DNA from: Bacteroidales bacterium
Lineage (GTDB): Bacteria > Bacteroidota > Bacteroidia > Bacteroidales > Lentimicrobiaceae
Length of the DNA stretch: 64,000 nucleotides
Assembly: GCA_016788045.1 (NCBI GenBank)
Contig: JAEUTG010000015.1
Coordinates: 62,001 to 126,000, forward strand
Direction: 5' to 3'
Shown here: positions 61,264-64,000 of the stretch, piece by piece
How the letters are laid out: every line of letters begins with the position of its first letter
Numbering within the stretch: position 1 is the first letter of the stretch
Notes under the pieces: model-generated
Database searches by the model: none
Told to the model about the DNA's origin: nothing
Seen by the model: only the letters and a program-made list of their open reading frames with translations
Made by a program: the position numbers and the translations under genes

Positions 61264-63252
61264 TTATACATCATCCTTTTCTGGTTTCCCGCGCAACGAT
61301 TCCCAGATCATGTAGCCGCTGATCACGGCAAACATGAGCAGCGCCAGGGCCTCAGCGGCATGCGATTCAAACCATTCAGTATTCACAAAGTTAATACCGC
61401 CGAATTTCAGCAGAGCACTCACCACGCCCATCAGCGCGCCGCCGGCAATGAAACCGGAAGCGATGAGTGTACCACGTTCTTTGCGTGCCTGATTGATCTT
61501 CTGATCTTTCGAACGGGTGGAAACATACCAGGCAATGATGCCTCCGACCAGCAGCGGGGTGTTGAGCTGCAGCGGAATAAACATACCCAGCGAGAACGCC
61601 AGGGCCGGAACGCCGATCATGGTGAGAATCAGCGACAGGAAGGCACCGCCGGCATACAGCATCCAGGGGGCGGCTTTACCCGACATCATGGGTTCGATCA
61701 CGGCAGCCATGGCATTGGCCTGTGGTGCCACCAGCGCGTTTTCTCCGGTAAAACCGTAGGTCTTGTTCAGAATCATGATCACTCCGCCCACGGTTGCCGC
61801 GGAAACCAGCGTCCCCAGAAATTTCCAGGATTGCTGTTTGTAGGGAGAGGAGCCCAGCCAGTAGCCTATTTTCAGGTCGGTAATAAAGCCTCCGGCCATC
61901 GACAAGGCCGTGCAGACCACTCCGCCGATGATAAGCGCGGCGGTCATTCCTGCGGTTCCCGAAAGCCCGGCCCACACCAGCACCAGGGAGGTGATGATAA
62001 GGGTCATCAGGGTCATGCCCGAAACGGGGTTTGTCCCGACAATGGCCGTTGCATTGGCTGCAACTGTGGTGAAAAGAAAGGCGATCACAAATACAATTAC
62101 AAGTGCAATGAGTGCCTGGCTGAGGTTATTCACTACACCCAGCATAAAGAAGATAAACACCACTAAAGCTGTGCCCAGGATGCCGAGGAGGATGATTTTC
62201 ATCGGCAGGTCGCGCTGGGTTCTTTTGGTTTCAGCTGTAAGATGCTGCTTTCCGGTCAATTCCTTCACTGCAAGCCCGAAAGCATCACGGATAATGCCCG
62301 AGGAGCGGATAATGCCGATCACCCCGGCCATGGCTATCCCACCGATGCCTATCTGCCGTACATAATTGCGGAAAATATCTTCAGCGGGCATATCGGCCAG
62401 CAGGGCTGTTACATTGGCGCCAACAGCAAGGGTCTGCCCTTCAGCAAAATAGGAGATTACCGGAATCAACACATACCAGCCGACAAAAGAGCCTGCGCAG
62501 ATAATGGCGGCATATTTCAACCCGATGATGTACCCGAGGCCCATCACGGCGGCTCCGACATTCATCTTGAAGACGATCTTGAATTTGTCGGCGATCATCT
62601 CACCAACCGGAACAACGCGTGTGGTAAATACCTCGGCCCACCAACCGAACGTGGCAATGATAAAATCGTAAATTCCGCCGATCAGACCGGCAACCAGCAG
62701 TACCCGTGCCTGACTGCCGCCTTTTTCGCCCGACACAAGTACTTCGGTGGTGGCGGTGGCTTCGGGGAAGGGATATTTACCGTGCATGTCGGAAACAAAG
62801 TACTTCCGGAAAGGGATCAGAAAGAGGATTCCGAGAAATCCGCCCAGCAGCGACGACAGGAAAACCTGGTAAAACTGGGCTTCCAGTTTCAGAATGTAGA
62901 GTGCCGGTAAGGTGAAAATAGCTCCGGCCACGATTACCCCTGAACTGGCCCCGATAGACTGAATGATGACATTCTCCCCCAGGGCATTTTTCCGACCGGT
63001 GGCGGCCGAAAGCCCTACTGCAATAATGGCAATGGGAATGGCTGCTTCAAATACCTGGCCGATTTTGAGCCCTAAATACGCCGCTGCCGCTGAGAAAATG
63101 ACGGCCATGAGCAGACCGAGCAGCACTGAACGGAGGTTGACCTCTGGTACGACTTTCGATGCCGGCATCACCGGATGGTATGTTTCTCCCGGTTTCAGTT
63201 CACTGTAAGCATTTTCGGGCAATCCTTTGATTTCCTGTTTGTGGTCTTCCAT
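61264..63252 (-). CDS. OPT-family oligopeptide transporter
   Basis: 662 residues with ~15 predicted membrane segments. It is a proton-coupled importer of small peptides (or metal chelates) at the inner membrane. Marks: SVLLGLLMAVIFSAAAAYLGLKIGQVFEAAIPIAIIAVGLS, VIIQSIGASSGVIVAGAIFTLPALYIL, and LFLIPFRKYFVSDMHGKYPFPEATATTEVL, which match the bacterial OPT group. The C-terminal GMFIPLQLNTPLLVGGIIAWYVSTRS is intact. pepT is directly downstream. The promoter box at 63278-63285 is 25 bp upstream. Confidence 0.95.
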   Translation of the reverse strand: MEDHKQEIKGLPENAYSELKPGETYHPVMPASKVVPEVNLRSVLLGLLMAVIFSAAAAYLGLKIGQVFEAAIPIAIIAVGLSAATGRKNALGENVIIQSIGASSGVIVAGAIFTLPALYILKLEAQFYQVFLSSLLGGFLGILFLIPFRKYFVSDMHGKYPFPEATATTEVLVSGEKGGSQARVLLVAGLIGGIYDFIIATFGWWAEVFTTRVVPVGEMIADKFKIVFKMNVGAAVMGLGYIIGLKYAAIICAGSFVGWYVLIPVISYFAEGQTLAVGANVTALLADMPAEDIFRNYVRQIGIGGIAMAGVIGIIRSSGIIRDAFGLAVKELTGKQHLTAETKRTQRDLPMKIILLGILGTALVVFIFFMLGVVNNLSQALIALVIVFVIAFLFTTVAANATAIVGTNPVSGMTLMTLIITSLVLVWAGLSGTAGMTAALIIGGVVCTALSMAGGFITDLKIGYWLGSSPYKQQSWKFLGTLVSAATVGGVIMILNKTYGFTGENALVAPQANAMAAVIEPMMSGKAAPWMLYAGGAFLSLILTMIGVPALAFSLGMFIPLQLNTPLLVGGIIAWYVSTRSKDQKINQARKERGTLIASGFIAGGALMGVVSALLKFGGINFVNTEWFESHAAEALALLMFAVISGYMIWESLRGKPEKDDV

Positions 63253-63277
63253 GTACAGATGTTGTTGGATGAAAAGG

Positions 63278-63285
63278 CAAATTTA
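63278..63285 (-). promoter_or_regulatory. OPT-pepT -7 promoter box (TAAATTTG)
   Basis: TAnnTTTG on the minus strand, 25 bp upstream of the OPT ATG. Confidence 0.6.
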
Positions 63286-63415
63286 AAATTTTAGCAGATC
63301 AATTGTCAGGCAACACAGGTTTAAAAATGTTGGTTCCGGGAATTGCAACCATGGAATCCCCAAATCCTGTTTTTTAGCTACACTATTGTCCGGTTATATT
63401 TGAGAATACCTTCAG

Positions 63416-63461
63416 TGAGCTTGTCTGCTTGTTATTGCAAGAAAACAAGCAGACAAGCTCA
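63416..63461. repeat. 18-bp inverted repeat sharing the 34-bp repeat core
   Basis: TGAGCTTGTCTGCTTGTT (63416-63433) and its exact complement (63444-63461), loop 10 nt. The arm AACAAGCAGACAAGC equals the core of the tandem array at 44893. The following TCAGAATGAC also resembles the array's downstream flank. There is no T tract, so it is more REP-like than a terminator. Confidence 0.9.
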
Positions 63462-63586
63462 GAATGACGATGATTTACCTGGGTTCAAGGCATAGGCTGG
63501 CTTGGTTGAGGATCATCTCATCCGGGAAAAATTGAGATTTTTACGGATTCAAAGCGGTTGTCAAAGCCAGGCCTTATCTCCGGCAA

Positions 63587-64000
63587 TCAGCGCTCCACGA
63601 CCAATATTGCACGTTCCACTTTGTCACTACCCTCGGCGGATAAAATGTAAATACCTGGATTCAGCATGTTGGTATTCAGTGTTTTGGATTTTCCTTCATA
63701 GGGTTCCCGGAGGATTTCCCTTCCACCACAATCGTAAATTACCAGTTCCGCTTCACTTTTACCTTCACGAGACAGTTTTGCCTGATCAGCGGCTGGATTG
63801 GGGTATATAAACAAAGTGTATCTGCTTTGGCTCATGGCTTCCGGAATGGCCGTCGCCTTGCTTCCCCAGGTTTCGTTACCCTTTTTGTAATAAACAAGTT
63901 TGGTTTTCGAATCTCTCGTATTTCCCTGTCCGTTATAATATCCCCAATGCCCGCTTAAACCCAATCCTTCGGCGAATCCTATACCATGAGCTCCTCCATC
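63587..64000 (-). CDS. T9SS-sorted secreted protein, C-terminal end only
   Basis: The frame is open to the window edge, so the gene is truncated at its 5' side. The visible ~137 residues begin DGGAHGIGFAEGLGLSGHWGYYNGQGNT and end with a type A T9SS sorting domain: YTLFIYPNPAADQAKL...ELVIYDCGGREILREPYEGKS...NPGIYILSAEGSDKVERAILVVER, with the usual YPNPA, DxxGR and GxY motifs. This targets the protein for outer-membrane secretion and C-terminal cleavage. The nature of the N-terminal cargo is outside the window. Confidence 0.92.
   Translation of the reverse strand, partial: DGGAHGIGFAEGLGLSGHWGYYNGQGNTRDSKTKLVYYKKGNETWGSKATAIPEAMSQSRYTLFIYPNPAADQAKLSREGKSEAELVIYDCGGREILREPYEGKSKTLNTNMLNPGIYILSAEGSDKVERAILVVER

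Noticed and set aside
63416..63461. Terminator between OPT operon and T9SS gene
   Set aside because: Strong stem but no T tract, and both neighbouring genes are on the minus strand with the hairpin upstream of one of them. The shared core with the 44.9 kb array points to a repeat family.

Overview
This 64 kb window reads as a chromosome segment of a member of the Bacteroidota, probably near Bacteroidales or a Lentimicrobium/Prolixibacter-like lineage (the lineage is inference). The signs are a gliding-motility lipoprotein (GldH), a protein ending in a type IX secretion (T9SS) sorting domain, LruC, DUF4270 and DUF4842-style surface proteins, a LytS-type kinase with a two-component propeller sensor, many SPII lipoproteins with short signal peptides, and repeated use of the Bacteroidota -7 promoter box TAnnTTTG upstream of genes. 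Genes are densely packed on both strands with moderate GC. The one clear exception is an AT-rich island at about 55.8-57.2 kb.

Layout. 0-1.1 kb: end of gltX and a prolyl-tRNA deacylase. 1.2-5.5 kb: an overlapping SGNH-SGNH-MBOAT operon, likely for O-acylation of a surface glycan. 5.7-7.6 kb: a lipoprotein plus LruC-domain surface protein. 7.7-11.9 kb: glnS with tRNA-Gln(CTG) directly downstream, tRNA-Leu(CAA), and a TetM-like translation GTPase. 12-18 kb: a C-terminal processing protease, glmS, a DUF4270 lipoprotein and a single-domain glycogen synthase. 18.4-21.6 kb: a giant five-module flavin/iron-sulfur oxidoreductase. 21.8-24.6 kb: the DUF177-rpmF-plsX-fabH lipid operon. 24.9-34.2 kb: a DUF3108 protein, a 2033-residue alpha-2-macroglobulin without its thioester, a lipoprotein, and two tandem paralogs of an unrecognised secreted family. 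34.4-41.6 kb: aspS, a small membrane protein, a YceI protein with a hybrid sensor/LytTR pair, and an exported peptide deformylase. 41.8-48.4 kb: queuosine-precursor transporter, folB, tRNA-Cys, an FMN-binding protein, mntP, RNase H, gldH, ribF and asd. 48.7-53.6 kb: a large lamin-tail surface protein, small envelope proteins and a second YceI. 53.7-63.3 kb: dnaG, the AT-rich island, a conserved hypothetical, a radical SAM-DUF6873 fusion, pepT and an OPT transporter. The window ends inside a T9SS cargo gene.

The most unusual feature is at dnaG. A 65-bp segment carrying the apparent dnaG promoter, 5' leader, TTG start and first codons occurs twice in the same orientation, 1535 bp apart, with AT-rich DNA and a DUF805 gene between the copies. 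This looks like an insertion at codon 4-5 of the primase gene that left an intact promoter and start on the dnaG side. Other non-coding structure includes a 34-bp tandem repeat (44.9 kb) whose core reappears as an 18-bp-stem inverted repeat at 63.4 kb, and an 87-bp hairpin-bearing tandem repeat between pepT and the radical SAM gene.

Many ORFs extend upstream of their true starts. Where a TAnnTTTG box falls inside the longest ORF, the start was moved downstream (DUF177, the glycogen synthase, the queuosine transporter, RNase H and dnaG). All family assignments were made by eye from motifs, without database searches.
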